Assembly (NCBI RefSeq): GCF_046630445.1
Contig: NC_092340.1
Location: 37,284,001-37,348,000 of the forward strand
Source of the DNA: Rutidosis leptorrhynchoides
Lineage: Eukaryota > Streptophyta > Magnoliopsida > Asterales > Asteraceae
Reading direction: 5' to 3'
Length of the DNA stretch: 64,000 bases
The notes beneath the pieces were generated by a model. The model was not told where the DNA came from, made no database searches, and saw only the letters and a program-made list of their open reading frames with translations. Below, one piece after another: positions 11,557-23,098 of the stretch. Numbering within the stretch: the stretch's first letter is position 1; each line of letters opens with the position of its first letter. The translations under genes and the position numbers were made by a program.

Positions 11557-12639
11557 TAATCAAAAAATATGAATTATGTAATAATAGGATGATAAGGTAA
11601 AGGTATGCATAAAGGATAGACTTTGGAAGACTTTCGAACCGTTTGATTTGTTCCATCTTTGTCTAAACTTTTCTAATTGCCAACTTTCGGATAAATCATA
11701 ACAAAAATTGACTCATTTGTACGTAAATGTGTCGAAATTACCATCTCTACAAATTGCATACATGAGACATATTTTCTTGCTGTTGCAGATAGTAAACGAG
11801 TTGCTTAGCCTCCCTGATACTAGTGCTAACGTAAATGCACTAACCCGGGATCACAAAACCGCTCTTGATATAGCCGAAGGCCTTCCGTTATCCGAAGACT
11901 CTTCCAATATAATAGTGTGCCTTACTCATTGCGGTGCAGTCAGAGCAAACGAACTAAACCAACCTAGGGACGAGTTAAGAAAAACAGTAACTCAGATTAA
12001 AAACGACGTCCACAACCAACATTTGCAAACCAAGAAGACAAACAAGAACTTGCACGGTATCGCTAAAGAGCTCCGAAAACTCCATCGCGAAGGAATCAAC
12101 AAACGCCACTAATTCAGTAACCGTGGTGGCGGTGTTATTCGCAACCGTTGTGTTTGCCGCCATTTTCACCGTCCCTGGCGGTGATGACGATAACGGGATG
12201 GCGGTGGTGGTGGACAGGGTTTCGTTCAAAATATTTTTTATATTTAACGTGATTGCGCTTTTTAGGTCGTTAGCGGTGGTGGTGGTTCAGATTACGTTGG
12301 TTCGAGGTGAGACGAAAGCCGAAAGAAGGGTTGTTGAGGTGATTAATAAGCTCATGTGGTTGCCTTCTGTGTGCAATTCGGTTGCGATTATGGCTTCTTC
12401 TTATATAGTCGTTGGTCGTAAATATGAATGGGCTGTCGTTTTGATTACGGGTGTAGGTGGAGTTGTAATGACAGGTGTTCTTGGAACCATGACTTATTAG
12501 TGTTTAAATCGAAGAAAATGCGATTAAAGAGAAAGAAGGAGAAGATAGCGAAGTGGTTCGAACTCATGGCATCACTCTGAGTTTTCGAATTCAGAAGTCG
12601 ATAGAATTTACGCCATTTGAGGTAACACGATAGCGTTTA

Positions 12640-13034
12640 TAGTTAGGTTTAGTCAACAATCGACCCGGAATTTATAGAAAACTGAACAGTTTGACCCAGT
12701 TAGTGATCTCAAAACAGTTTGGGTAGTTTGGGTAAATTGAAGAGGGCGGGACCTCGAGGTTGAGTCGTCGGGTTCGTCTTGTTTGTTAGTTTGGTGTCAT
12801 TCCTTTTTTTGGCGTTGTATTCGGTTTTGTTTGGTTAGTTTGTTTTTTGGTTTTTCGGGTTGTTAGGGAGGCTCGTTTATCGATAGTTCCGTTTAGGTAG
12901 TTGCTTTCTAGGTGCGAGCTTCCCCGTTTATCCCGTCTTTATTGTTTTTCGTGTTGAGGGCGTTTTTCTTTGGAAAACGACCTTGTTTCTATATGAGTAT
13001 TCGTTTTTTTCGCCAAAAAAAAAAAAAAAAAAAA
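12640..13034 (+). mobile_element. LINE 3' end with poly(A)
   Basis: T/G-rich sequence with repeated TTTTGTTTGGTTAG/TTTTTCGGGTTG blocks runs into TTTTTTTCGCC and an A-run at 13015-13034. This is the usual look of a plant L1 3' UTR and tail. No ORF2 remains. The left boundary is uncertain (body clear from about 12760). Confidence 0.45.
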
Positions 13035-13982
13035 GTTATTGATGTGGTGGTGTATTCTGATATAAATTTGACCCATTTTGTAATGATATTCAGCAAGTAA
13101 ATATGCATGATATATGAACAAGAGATTGTGAAAATATTGCTACCATGATATATCGGGTATTTGTTACCTAGTTTTATGAGCTTGTAGGAAATTCTAGTTT
13201 CTAGATTTTATGAAAAAACTCTTATATAATAAAAAGTTTCGTTCAATCAAAAGAGCTTAAAGTTTTTTAGATTGATGGAAAAAATTAGAAACTAAAAGCT
13301 ATTAGAACTAGTGTTTCAGAAAAAACTACGGTTACAAACATTCCCGTTGAACCGAATATTTCAATTTATAGCAATTATCTCGATACGATCAAAGAAAGGG
13401 TAGTTGTAAACGGGTTCCGGTTCGGGTTTGAATGTTGCATAGGTGGATGATTCCAATGTGAGGATGGATGTGGCGGATAAGTTAGAGAGTGACCTTAATT
13501 TTGGTAGCTTTAATGGTGGAATAATTGAAGACGATTTATTGGAATCCCCTGTTGTAGCGAGCCCAATGAAGGTGTTTAAGGTACCCCTGAGACGCCTATT
13601 TTACGAAGCGAGTCTTCGAATGGTGTGGGTATTAATAGAGTTTATGAATGGTTATAAGAAGTCGAGGGTTTGTGGTGAAAATTCGGTTATGAATGATTAG
13701 TCTCCTTCAAAGGATGGAGCGGGTTTACTTAGGTACTCGTGATCATGGATGGAGCTTCGACTAGTTTTGGTGTATGTGTGGTGTATGTGAGGTCGGATTC
13801 AAGAACAAGATGAAAGGTGAAGCATATTATGCGTATGATCTTGGTGGGCCTCAAAGACTGCGGGCCGGGTTGGGCCGAGAACTGGGCTGTGTACAGCTGT
13901 TGGGTTATTGTCATTGTGAAGACTTTTGGGCCGTTGCTTGGTGGCCAAGAAAGAAATAGGCTGAACTCAAGGGAAATGATAG
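13035..13982. other. intergenic, one unrecognised ORF
   Basis: 13443-13700 (+) is an open frame of 85 codons starting ATGGATGATTCCAATGTG, acidic in its first half (KLESDLNFGSFNGG, then EDDLLESPVV). I do not recognise it. It may be a remnant of a LINE or LTR-element ORF. Nothing else is supportable here. Confidence 0.3.
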
Positions 13983-14520
13983 TGCACCCCACCTCCGGCT
14001 CGTTTACCAGCTTCGCAGTTTGCTTCGGAGGATCTGGCTACAATATATGGAACGAAGGAAAACTATAGCTACAGTGAACGAGGTCCTGGAATCAGAGCAA
14101 CAATAGTAAACTTATAGCCCATAAAACCTCGGTCAATTACAAAGACAGGCTAGCAAAACTATTCCTAGCTCGGTGCACGCCTGTACCACAAAGGAAAGGG
14201 ACAAGCCCACTTTCCTTTGCAGGTTTACCAAAAGGGAAAGTCAACTAGTAATCCAAAATCATTGGAAACTAGCGAGCTAGTATGGGAAGCCGCTCCATCC
14301 CACTTATAAATAGAATAGAATGCATATTCCACATTAAAAACATACACACATAATAACACAATCATGTTATATCATTTGCTTCGGTGGCGTAAAACAATCC
14401 TCTGATTGTTACCTTCGGGGAATCGCCAACGAACATAACCAAAATCATAATCACTCAACATCAATCTCTGTGACTTGTATATCCCCATATCAATACTAAT
14501 CGCCAGTTATTGTACAAACA
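13983..14520 (+). repeat. 5' LTR of a Tat-like retrotransposon
   Basis: Starts near TGCACCCCACCTCC and ends TGTACAAACA immediately before the primer-binding site. It contains a good TATA box, TATAAATAG, at about 14305-14313. The right end is fixed by the PBS. The left end is a guess because the other LTR is missing. Confidence 0.5.
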
Positions 14521-14522
14521 AT

Positions 14523-14540
14523 TGGCGCCATCCGTGGGAC
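14523..14540 (+). other. primer-binding site, Tat-like
   Basis: TGGCGCCATCCGTGGGAC sits 2 bases after the LTR end. The TGGCGCC(A/G)TC(T/C)GTGGGA form is typical of Tat/Retand-type Ty3 elements and differs from the TGGTATCAGAGC sites of the chromoviruses further right. Confidence 0.7.
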
Positions 14541-14578
14541 ACACATCTTATTTATTTTGTTGAGCAAGAACCGACACC

Positions 14579-15380
14579 ATGGCGGATTCCAGTAACATAC
14601 TTCCGGGTTTCACACCACCCAGAATCACACAAACCTCAGATTCGACACAGCTAGAGTTCTCAACTGTGGGGACCTTGACCAGGTCACCCGCCACTCCGGC
14701 CATATTCGTCTCAACGAACCCCCATGGCTCGCATTCTGCAGAACCACCACCATTGATAGATAAGACCTTCGTCTTGAATAACTACGATCACATTAGATCG
14801 GTGATAAAGAGTTTAAGGGACACGGGGATCCTACAAAGTAGGAGGGTGCCAACGTACGAAAGCGAGGAGTACGGCGAGGAGATGGAAATGGAACCTCCGA
14901 ATCAAAATTCACAGCATAGGAACCCACCAGCAAACTCGTCAGCAGAAACTATGACTCGAGCAGGGGAAACCCCCAGCATACCTCAGGTAACCCTAACTAT
15001 ACCTACCGCACCCCTCTACACTTGTAATACGACAGCTCCGACTGTGTCCCTAGCACCCCAAGCACCAAATAGGCACGTACCACCTCCTCACCCGAGCTGG
15101 GGTAGCTTCGGGCAACCAAACCCATATGTATGGGCCCAAGGAAACCCTTATGTCACCCCAACATACCATGTGTAGAAACAAACCCAGTGAGCAATCAGCC
15201 AAATGCTTCGGTACCACCAGTAGCCAGCCATGCATACTTCCAAAATTGGAACCACCCACCACAACATATGACCACACTCCTAACCAGGGAGGAATGTGTT
15301 GCGCCCAAGGTCATCAAATACTACCCCCGATCGCGGCCAATGGCAACTTCTGGATAAACCAAAAAACCCCGTTTGTGCCC
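14579..15380 (+). pseudogene. Tat-like gag, N-terminal part
   Basis: ATG in a good context (acaccATGGCGG) opens a 198-codon frame, 14579-15175. The protein is Ser/Thr/Pro-rich (ILPGFTPPRIT) with LIDKTFVLNNYDHIRSVIKS and a proline/asparagine-rich tail, as in Tat-lineage Gag leaders. A frameshift at about 15170 continues the theme in another frame (NPVSNQPNASVPPVASH). The coding sequence then stops abruptly where the Athila LTR begins at 15381. Capsid, zinc knuckle and pol are absent, so the element is a remnant. Confidence 0.5.
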
Positions 15381-16924
15381 TGATGTGTGTAGAGGTGTAT
15401 ACGAAATAGCTTATATTTTACTAGGAAATACTATTAAATACGATACAATTTTACACAAGTTATTTATTTATTTATAGAGTGGATATACCTAAACCTTGCT
15501 ACAACACTTATAGGCAGTGTACCTAATCGTACAGTAGTGTAGTTTTTAGTAAGTCCGGTTCGTCCACAGGGAACTAGCCAAGTTTAACGCTATATTTTTT
15601 AAAAACTATATTTGTATATAAATATATATATATATATAAATATAAGTAGTATTATTATTATAAAAGGGGGATTTTACCGTTTAATGACCGGTTTGTCGAT
15701 TTTAAAACTTTAGTCGCAGTTAAAACCTAATGTAAAATATTAAAAATAAATAAAACTTAATTTAAAGCGTAAAGTAAATAACAATAATTAAAGTGTGATA
15801 AATTAAAATGCGATAAATAAAATGACAATAAATAAAATTGCGATAATTAAAAAGTACGATAATTAAAAGTGCAATTAAATAAAATGACAGTAAATAAAAG
15901 TGCGATAAAATATGAAATAAAGGAATTATGCTTATTTAAACTTCCATAATCATGATGTTTGACGTGTTGTTTTTAGTTTAGTACCATGAGTTAATTGTCC
16001 TTTGTCCTGGAATGTTTGATATGTCCATACGGTTTTGTCCATAATAGTCCATCAGTCATAAATATAAAGTGCGAGAGTCTTCGTCAAATTATCCTTATAC
16101 CCGAAGTCAAATATTTCAACTAATTGGGGATTCGAACTGTAACAAGGTCTTAATACTTTGTTTAATGAATACACCAGGTTATCGACCGCGTGTAATCCAA
16201 GGTTTTATTACTTTGTTAACAATTACACCAATTACCCTTGTATGTAATTCACCCCTGTTTCAACAAGTTTATTGATTATTAATCCATCCCCGTATCCGGT
16301 CAAATGAATAATTATTGGTATTTATAGATATCCCGCCCACCGTACCCAGTCAAGCATATGTGGTTATATAAATATGTCAAATTATAAGTCTATATATTAA
16401 ATTAACGAGGTATCATTTAGTTAATATAAAGCCCATTAATAGCCCATAGTCTAATTTTCACAAGTGTCGTTCTTTTGTCCAAACCCCAATTATGGTACAA
16501 AGCCCAATTACCCAATCTTAATATTTAGCCCAACATCACGATTATTTCGGCTTAAATAAGCATAATAATAACTTAGCTACGAGACATTAATTTAAAAAGG
16601 TTGAACATAACTTACAATGATTAATAATAGCGTAGCTTTACACGGACAGAATTTCGACTTACACACTTACAACATTCGCTAACATACCCTTATTATTATT
16701 AAATTAAAATTAAAATTATAATATAAATATAATTATATATCGTGAGAGAGAGAGATTGAATTGTATGTTCTGAGCTCGAGCACCAAACTGCTTTTTATAG
16801 GAATGTGGCCAGAAAAAGTTGGCCATGCGATCGCATGGGAATTAGGCCTCCGGGCCATGCGATCGCATGGAGCAGGAATCCAGCTCACATTCGTTTGTCA
16901 CCTAGTTTGCCGACGGTTTTTAAT

Positions 16925-16993
<69 letters not shown>

Positions 16994-17382
16994 AAGAATT
17001 ATTTATATATTATATTATATTTATGTGCATAGTTGACTTGTAATTTTTAGTCCGTTGCGTCGAGCGTTGAGAGTTGACTCTGGTCCCGGTTTCGGATTTT
17101 CGAACGTCCTTGCGTACAATTTAATATCTTGTACTTTGCGTTTTGCGGCTCGTACTCTTGTAACTTTTAGATGTTTCTCATCAATAATTTAAACCACTTT
17201 GATTGTACTTTGTACTTTTGAGCTTTTTGGTCGTTTGCGTCTTCAATTCGTCGAATCTGTCTTTTGTCTTCACCTTTTATTATTTAAACGAATATCACTT
17301 GTAAATAGAACAATTGCAACTAAAAGCTTGTCTTTCTTGAGGGATAATGCTATAAAATATATGTTCGTTTTTAGCATTATCA
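15381..17382 (-). repeat. Athila-like 3' LTR
   Basis: 2002 bp. On the minus strand it starts TGATAATGCTAAAAACG and ends ...CACACATCA (TG...CA). The PPT-like CAAGTGTGGGAATATT precedes it. It contains a (TA)n tract (about 16929-16987) and two 16-bp palindromes CCATGCGATCGCATGG. Confidence 0.8.
16824..16872. repeat. paired GCGATCGC palindromes in Athila LTR
   Basis: Two perfect copies of CCATGCGATCGCATGG lie about 32 bases apart. A related pair is found upstream of the envelope-like ORF at about 21848-21898. Confidence 0.9.
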
Positions 17383-17400
17383 AATATTCCCACACTTGAG
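17383..17400 (-). other. polypurine tract of Athila-like element
   Basis: On the minus strand CTCAAGTGTGGGAATATT directly precedes the LTR start TGATAATG. The 11-mer AAGTGTGGGAA recurs at 18648-18658, 19007-19017 and 23263-23273 inside the element. Confidence 0.7.
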
Positions 17401-19486
17401 CGTTGCTTGTCCTCAAGCAATATAGTATTGAAATAAAAAATACTAGAATCACTTTTTTATTCTTCACACTTTGTACATCAGTGATTTTAATACGGCGGTA
17501 TGAACAATGGTAGTAACGATGTGATTTACAGTCCCACATGACTATAAAAATTTAGATCCTTTTAGGATATTGGATCTTTATGAAAACATTTGATCTTTTG
17601 AAAATTCAATCTAGCTTTTACCCTAGATAAGTTTTCCGGAATAACCCTTCACCGGTGTTTGCAAATTGTTTTTGTGGATTTTGTGGGTTTCAGATTTGAA
17701 AATTTTAGCTCAAAATTTGCGGTTTTGTGTCACCCACTTGCTAACCTTGTATTGGGAAAGCAACACGTCCAGTATACTTGCTCCGTATATTACCTTTCGG
17801 TAAAATACCGTCCTGTTGTAAAGGAAAGCGTTGAACAAGCAACTGTTAAGGCAATGTCCCATGACATGCTTTTAATTATGGTCTATATCATGTCGGATGC
17901 AATTACTATCCTTTGTAGGAGCAATAGTAAAGATCGCCCTATAGTTTTTCGGTCTGGCACAAGGTCCTGTCTTCGACCATGCTATGCAACCACCGTTCTT
18001 ACGGTTGACACCCGATTTGGTTCAGGTGACCTAATGAATTCCAGGTGAATTCCTAGGATTTTACGTTCAATGGTAATGAACGCATTGAAAATGAGTTTTC
18101 AGAAAACAAATCGGTTTGTAATTTTGATCAAAATATTTTCTCGTTCAAGCTCGAGTTTAGATATCATTGAATTCCATGAGTTTGTAATTCTCAATCTTTA
18201 AGGTCAATCTCAAGGATTGAGTAATATCAGTCTTAAAAGCTGATTTTTGATCTTTAAGGAGATTATCCTTTCTGGGGATCTGATTCATTAGTCTTATAAG
18301 CTAATTTGCATGGTGCCCTCCCATTGTACGAGACATATCCTCTCATGATTAGGATAAGTCTGACCACTTGGCGACCCTGTTTGATGCTGAGGTCCGTGGA
18401 TTTCCAGCTGATTTTTGAGAAAACTTTTCAAGGTTTTTCGTAGACTCTACAACTGGTCTGGACGACAACTTCCTGACATAAATCAAGAAGCGCGTGTCTT
18501 TTTCTCTCGGAAGACTTTACTTCCTTTTAAATTTCATTTATATTACAATAAACTGGGTAAAACTGATAAATATCATCCAAAACAAAAGTATCTTCAATTA
18601 TTTGTACAAAAATATGTGACATATGTTCTAAATAACTTGGTAAATTTTTCCCACACTTGGCTTTTATTCTCCTTTCTTTGCCTTTTTATTGTCCTCTATT
18701 CCATTTTAAATGAATTCTAACCTTTTGGGTTGTTTCTCAATTTATGTCCTTTCCGAGGTAACAATAATTTCGGTGTTAACACCTAGTTTTATCGTTCACA
18801 AATTTGTATAAACATGATTTTGAGTTCATTTAATTGAAAATTTTGAAATTTTTTACTAGAATTGGGTAGTTAGTATATATGACTAGGGCTGTTCTTTATT
18901 ATCAGAGAGCACTAGATTCTAATATAACTACTGCGTTACTAGTATTTTTTAATGGTAACCAAGTGTTTAAGTTAAAAATTTTAAAAATTCGAAAGAATTT
19001 AACCCCTTCCCACACTTAAGATCTTGCAATGCCCTCATTTGCAAGAAATCAGTAACAATTTAAATTATTGAGGGTGATTAGCGTAGAAAAATGATTAAAT
19101 TTTACCAAAGTTTCCAAACATATTGGCGTTTGTTTGTTGAATGATAAATGGTGCACATCATTTGTTCATTCCGTCTTGTTGTTACATCACATTTGTTTTT
19201 CGTTTTGTCGTCAAAATTAGTAGCTTTTGCTGAACTTAATGTCAGTCTTTGAAAATGCGCCGTTTTACCCTGTTGTGTACAATTGACAATATACATACAT
19301 ACAAATAATAACATGCATGGTAATTTGAAATGAGACTTAACATCCCACTTTCAAATTATAAATATGAAATATTAGTACATAATAATAAAAATATTAAACA
19401 TTACATTAAAAGTATCACAATATTATATGTTTTAAACATAAGTAAATAAAAATAATAAAAGATAATAATCACCAACGGGAACTGTA
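17401..19486 (-). other. Athila 3' untranslated region
   Basis: Non-coding region between the envelope-like ORF and the 3' LTR. Open frames on the plus strand (for example 17659-18048) lack any family resemblance and are chance. It holds two PPT-like AAGTGTGGGAA copies on the minus strand (18648-18658, 19007-19017). Confidence 0.6.
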
Positions 19487-21010
19487 TCAATCTGGATAGG
19501 GGTTCCAGTTCATGTCGTCGGTCGGGTTCCACGGTTGGTTATAGGTGTACTGATAGGCTTGATTGAGGTCGTAGAGAGTAAATGGTGGTCGCATATAAGG
19601 CTGGTGTGGAGGATAGTAAGCAGGTCGGGTCGGTACGTAGTTATTTGGTACCTGAGGTGATAGCTGGCTCATGATCTGATGCTGATGATAGTGCCATCTA
19701 TCATGCTGTCATTGCCTGGAATGCTCGTACACATTCTCGGCGTGCCACTGCTCGTACTGACTATGTCTAGCCTCGTTTGTCATTTCTACCTCATCTATAC
19801 GCTGGTAAACGTCAGTAACAGCCTCCCTAATGACATCCTTAATGTCATCCGCTTCCTTCATTTCCTCATCTGAACCTCTCTCTACCTGTGGATGAGGGCC
19901 CTGATATGGTACTGCCTGATTGCGTCTGCTCTTTAATACCTTTGCACGCTGATAAATTCGCAATCCTAAAGTCTCAACCTGTTCCCTACACACCATCAAT
20001 GGACCCCCTTGATCCCTATCTACACCTAAATACTCTCCAATGAGAGTAACAAAAATACCTCCTCCTATTATTCCCCCGTCCTGTATTCCTTCCACCATTT
20101 TGGACAGATAAAAACCAACACAGTAGGGGATATTAACAAAGCTTCTAGTGTTTCGAATACACTTAAGGTAAAATAAATCGTGTAAGGTCATTTTCTCCTT
20201 GTTGTTACATCTTTGTGTAATCGAATTAGCTAAAAATCTATGTATAATACGAAGCTCTGCTTTGTTAATATCTAAATAGGAATGTCTTCCTTCCCGCGTA
20301 AAAACATTATAATTTGACATACGCCTCCAGACGGCGTCATCGTCAAAATTTCTATCTACCCTTTCACCATTATAAATCAAATTTGTACAATCAGGTAGTA
20401 GTAATTCACCAGGAGTGTAAATCTGTAAAGCCCTGGCCATGTCCAGCATGAACATTCTGTACATCCTACGGCCAAGTAAAAATCTAAGAAAATTCCTATC
20501 GTCTAACCTAACTACATCCGTATCAAGTGATATAGTACTCATAAGCTCAACACACCACTCTTTATATACAGGCCTACGAATGGTGAATAAACATTCTCAA
20601 TCGGGAAAAGAAGAGTTCCCATACCTTTGGATCAGATGCTGCCTAACTGAGTTAGCTAGTTGGACCCTTTCCAAAGGCTCCCAATCGATTACCCTCGGTA
20701 CTTCTACATTTTTCGGTACCAGTTTAAATTTGTTACTTTGGTACGTCGGGTAATCTCTCCAACTTCGATCAAATCTCAAATTGGGATGCAACTGTTCTTC
20801 ATGAATTGTTGGGTGTTCTATTATTGGATGAATCGGAAATTGTACGTAGGCATTAACATATTCTTGTTGTGGATCATAATATGGTATGTGTTGATCATTA
20901 TGATATTGTTGTTCTTGTTGTTGCTCTGGTTCGTGATATTGCATCTCTGGCTGTGGTTCCGGAGCAGGTTGCCTAGATGATGATGATGCACCATCAGTAT
21001 CGGTATATCT
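19487..21010 (-). pseudogene. Athila envelope-like ORF, main exon
   Basis: One continuous minus-strand frame interrupted only by TGA codons at 20597-20599 and 19709-19711. The N-terminal part is Gln/Pro/His-rich (QPAPEPQPEMQYHEPEQ). The central part (RNFLRFLLGRRMYRM, then INKAELRIIHRFLANSITQR, then MTLHDLFYLKCI) matches the plant-transposon/Athila third-ORF family often called envelope-like. The C-terminus is Tyr/Pro/Asn-rich. I see no signal peptide or transmembrane helix in the main exon, so a true envelope role is unproven. The 5' edge is a TTTTGCAG acceptor at 21011-21018, which fits a spliced subgenomic message. About 508 codons if both TGAs are counted as mutations. Confidence 0.65.
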
Positions 21011-21410
21011 CTGCAAAACACATTAATCACAAAATTTGTGCATCCAAATATGCATTAGTGTTAGCAAAATAACAAATTAAAACAATTACAATAACATGTT
21101 TAATCCATATTAAACTCATACTCATTTTCATATTTTTATCAAATATACACTTTTTCAAATAAGCATATATGAAAATGTTTACAAAGTTCATAAGCATTCA
21201 ACTCAAATAACATGTCAAAATAATTATTACTAGCAATTAAACAAGTTTCAAATGGCATTTATATCAAATTAATCAAGTTCATGAATTTTAGACTTAAAAA
21301 GTCTACTTTAATTCTCAAAAATCATGTTTAGGATCAATGTTTGGATCATTTAGCTACCTAAATATGTTACACTACTTAATTTAGCAATAATTCATGACAA
21401 AAATTGGCCA

Positions 21411-21475
21411 TAACCTGTTTATATCAAAAAGCCCCAAATTGATAACCTGTTTATATCAAAAAGCCCCAAATTGCT
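21411..21475. repeat. 32-37 bp tandem duplication
   Basis: ATAACCTGTTTATATCAAAA followed by AGCCCCAAATTG occurs twice in direct tandem, in the intron of the envelope-like transcript. Confidence 0.85.
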
Positions 21476-21680
21476 CAAGAACACAAACTCTTGATTTCTA
21501 AAAATTTTGAAGTTTTTGGCTTCAAATCATGACAAATATCATCAATTTAGGTTATACATGTATAATATACTAACAATTTAACTCTAATTACACTAGAAAT
21601 TAACAAAATCAAATTAGGTAAAATTTAGCTCAAGAACACTAAAATTCAAATTTAAAGAGTTTTAGGGGTGAAATCTTTAC

Positions 21681-21780
21681 CTTTCTGCTTTCCCATATGA
21701 GAAAAGACATGATTAGAGCAAGAAATTTGATGAATTTTTGTGAAAAATTGGTGAAAATTGAGGGTGTTTGGGAGATTGTT
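21681..21780 (-). promoter_or_regulatory. putative leader exon of the envelope-like mRNA
   Basis: Minus strand: an ATG (in ATCATGTCTTTTC) gives ten codons ending AAG|GTAAAG, with the donor at 21679-21680. It joins in phase to the main exon at 21010 through a 670-base intron. A second ATG (ATGGGAAAGC) in the same leader would join out of phase. CA-rich 5' UTR-like sequence (ATCACTTCACACACATACAC) and a TATA-like GGAATAAAAG lie just upstream. This is inference from splice signals only. Confidence 0.35.
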
Positions 21781-21847
21781 CGTGTATGTGTGTGAAGTGA
21801 TGACAGAACCAGTCGCTGGAACTTTTATTCCTGCCCAGATTTTTGGC

Positions 21848-21898
21848 CTCATGCGATCGCATGAGGTTACAGGGTAAATCCTATGCGATCGTATGGGT
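21848..21898. repeat. paired GCGATCGC palindromes upstream of the env-like ORF
   Basis: CCTCATGCGATCGCATGAGG is a perfect 20-bp palindrome. About 32 bases on lies the degenerate partner CTATGCGATCGTATGG. Pair spacing equals that in the LTR (about 16824-16872). Confidence 0.9.
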
Positions 21899-22109
21899 CC
21901 CTGTTTTTTTTTTTTTTTTGGCATACTTTAGATCAATGAGATTAAAAATAATAATAACAAAATTTCTCGTCCCGCCCTCGGGTAAAGCAATTTCGGTTCA
22001 ACGACCTAGTCTTCAACTCACGACGAATTTTTAGAAATCACATTTTTAACTTAATGAAATAAAGTACATTTTTATTTTTAAATTCACACCAAACTTAAAT
22101 TTAAAATGC

Positions 22110-22230
22110 ATAAAATTAAAAATTCATATAAATATCATTAATATTTTTATACATTAATTTTAAAAACTTATATTAAATATCATTAATATTTTTATACATT
22201 AATTTTAAAAACTTATATTAAAAATATTAA
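22110..22230. repeat. about 56 bp AT-rich tandem duplication
   Basis: AATATCATTAATATTTTTAT followed by ACATTAATTTTAAAAACTTA is present twice in tandem within the Athila element's intergenic part. Confidence 0.8.
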
Positions 22231-22681
22231 TTTTTAAAATATTTGAAAACTTAAATATATTGATTTTTTAAAAATTTACAATAATAATACAATATTAATT
22301 TAAAAACAAGGTAAAAATTAAAATGAAAAATCTTTTTGGTCTTTTATCCCACTTTAATCAATAAAATATTATCAAAAATATACGCCCCTCTTTTGGGTAA
22401 AGTAATTTCGGCTATATTACCTAGTTTTACTCCTGATGAATTTCTGAAATATTTTGGATTGATTGATTAAAGATATTTATACCTTATGAATAAACGGTAA
22501 ATTTCGCAGTGATGTAATAAATTTTTGTATGATATCAATAATTTCGGTTTCGCATACCTAATTTTATTGAATACCAATTTAATACTTTATAGCGAACGAT
22601 TCAGCGTTTATTATCAAAAGGTTAAAAGCAATAAGTAAAAGCGAATAAAAACTGTACATGCTTACATGTGAGATAGAATTC

Positions 22682-23098
22682 TCAAAGACCTGCTTTAGCT
22701 GACTCATAGGAGAGTCGTGTGATTTGATTTTCCATAGCTACATAAGCGTAACCTCGATTCTTCAATAACTTTTCTTCTAAACATATGAACAGTCCTTCTC
22801 TGCATAGAGTAACAAATTCGGTATTTGAATATGTTTGATTGTTCGAACATTTACCTTCGTGTGACCATTTTCCGCATTTATGACATCTTTCAAGGTGTCG
22901 TGCTCTTCTTTTTATTGCGGATTTTAATTTTCCTTTACCAAAATGTGTCTTATAATGATCTTTCCTGAGTTCTTTCCTTACTTCGTCCATTTTGCCTCTT
23001 ATGAAGGATACCAGTTCACTCAGAAGTGTGTCATTATTACGTTTAGTAATCATAGCGTGTAGTATTAGACCATGGTTCAGATCAAAGGAATTCTTCAT
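22682..23098 (-). CDS. Athila small zinc-finger accessory ORF
   Basis: 138 codons from ATGAAGAATTCC, lying between the integrase and the envelope-like ORF. It is basic (KGKLKSAIKRRARHLERC) with one CCHC-like cluster, C72-x2-C75-x4-H80-x3-C84 (CHKCGKWSHEGKC), then an acidic/hydrophobic tail. Spacing differs from the Gag zinc knuckle (x4-C), so it is a separate nucleic-acid-binding candidate. Function unknown. The frame is open although the neighbouring ORFs are broken, so it is either young or under less damage by chance. Confidence 0.5.
   Translation of the reverse strand: MKNSFDLNHGLILHAMITKRNNDTLLSELVSFIRGKMDEVRKELRKDHYKTHFGKGKLKSAIKRRARHLERCHKCGKWSHEGKCSNNQTYSNTEFVTLCREGLFICLEEKLLKNRGYAYVAMENQITRLSYESAKAGL

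Larger units (their letters stand above)
8011..12620 (+). pseudogene. ITN1: ITN1-like ankyrin/transmembrane protein pseudogene
   Basis: A full-length copy of the plant ITN1 family (ankyrin repeats plus a C-terminal PGG transmembrane domain, plasma membrane, salt/ABA signalling) can be followed. Exon 1 is 8011-8032 (MASPIDE), exon 2 is 8707-9825, exon 3 is 10725-11137 and exon 4 is 11789-12620. Junctions are GT-AG. Exon 1 joins exon 2 in phase as DIEKGLMTPS. Ankyrin repeats include DTELHLAAQRGD, GETALYTAAEKGH and GQTALHMVVKG. The PGG block (FTVPGGDDDNG) and membrane helices follow, and the family C-terminus NSWHH, then SNSEVDRIYAI, ends at TGA 12618-12620. Damage: a 1-base loss near 8735; a 626-bp MITE in exon 2; frameshifts near 10795, 10895 and 12100; TAG at 12498. 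Because the whole length is recognisable, the loss looks recent. Confidence 0.88.

Noticed and set aside
12123-12500. An independent small membrane-protein gene
   Set aside because: It is the frameshifted C-terminal PGG/transmembrane part of the ITN1-like pseudogene.
21411-22230. CRISPR-like array from repeated AT-rich units
   Set aside because: Only two tandem copies each, no spacers, eukaryotic context.
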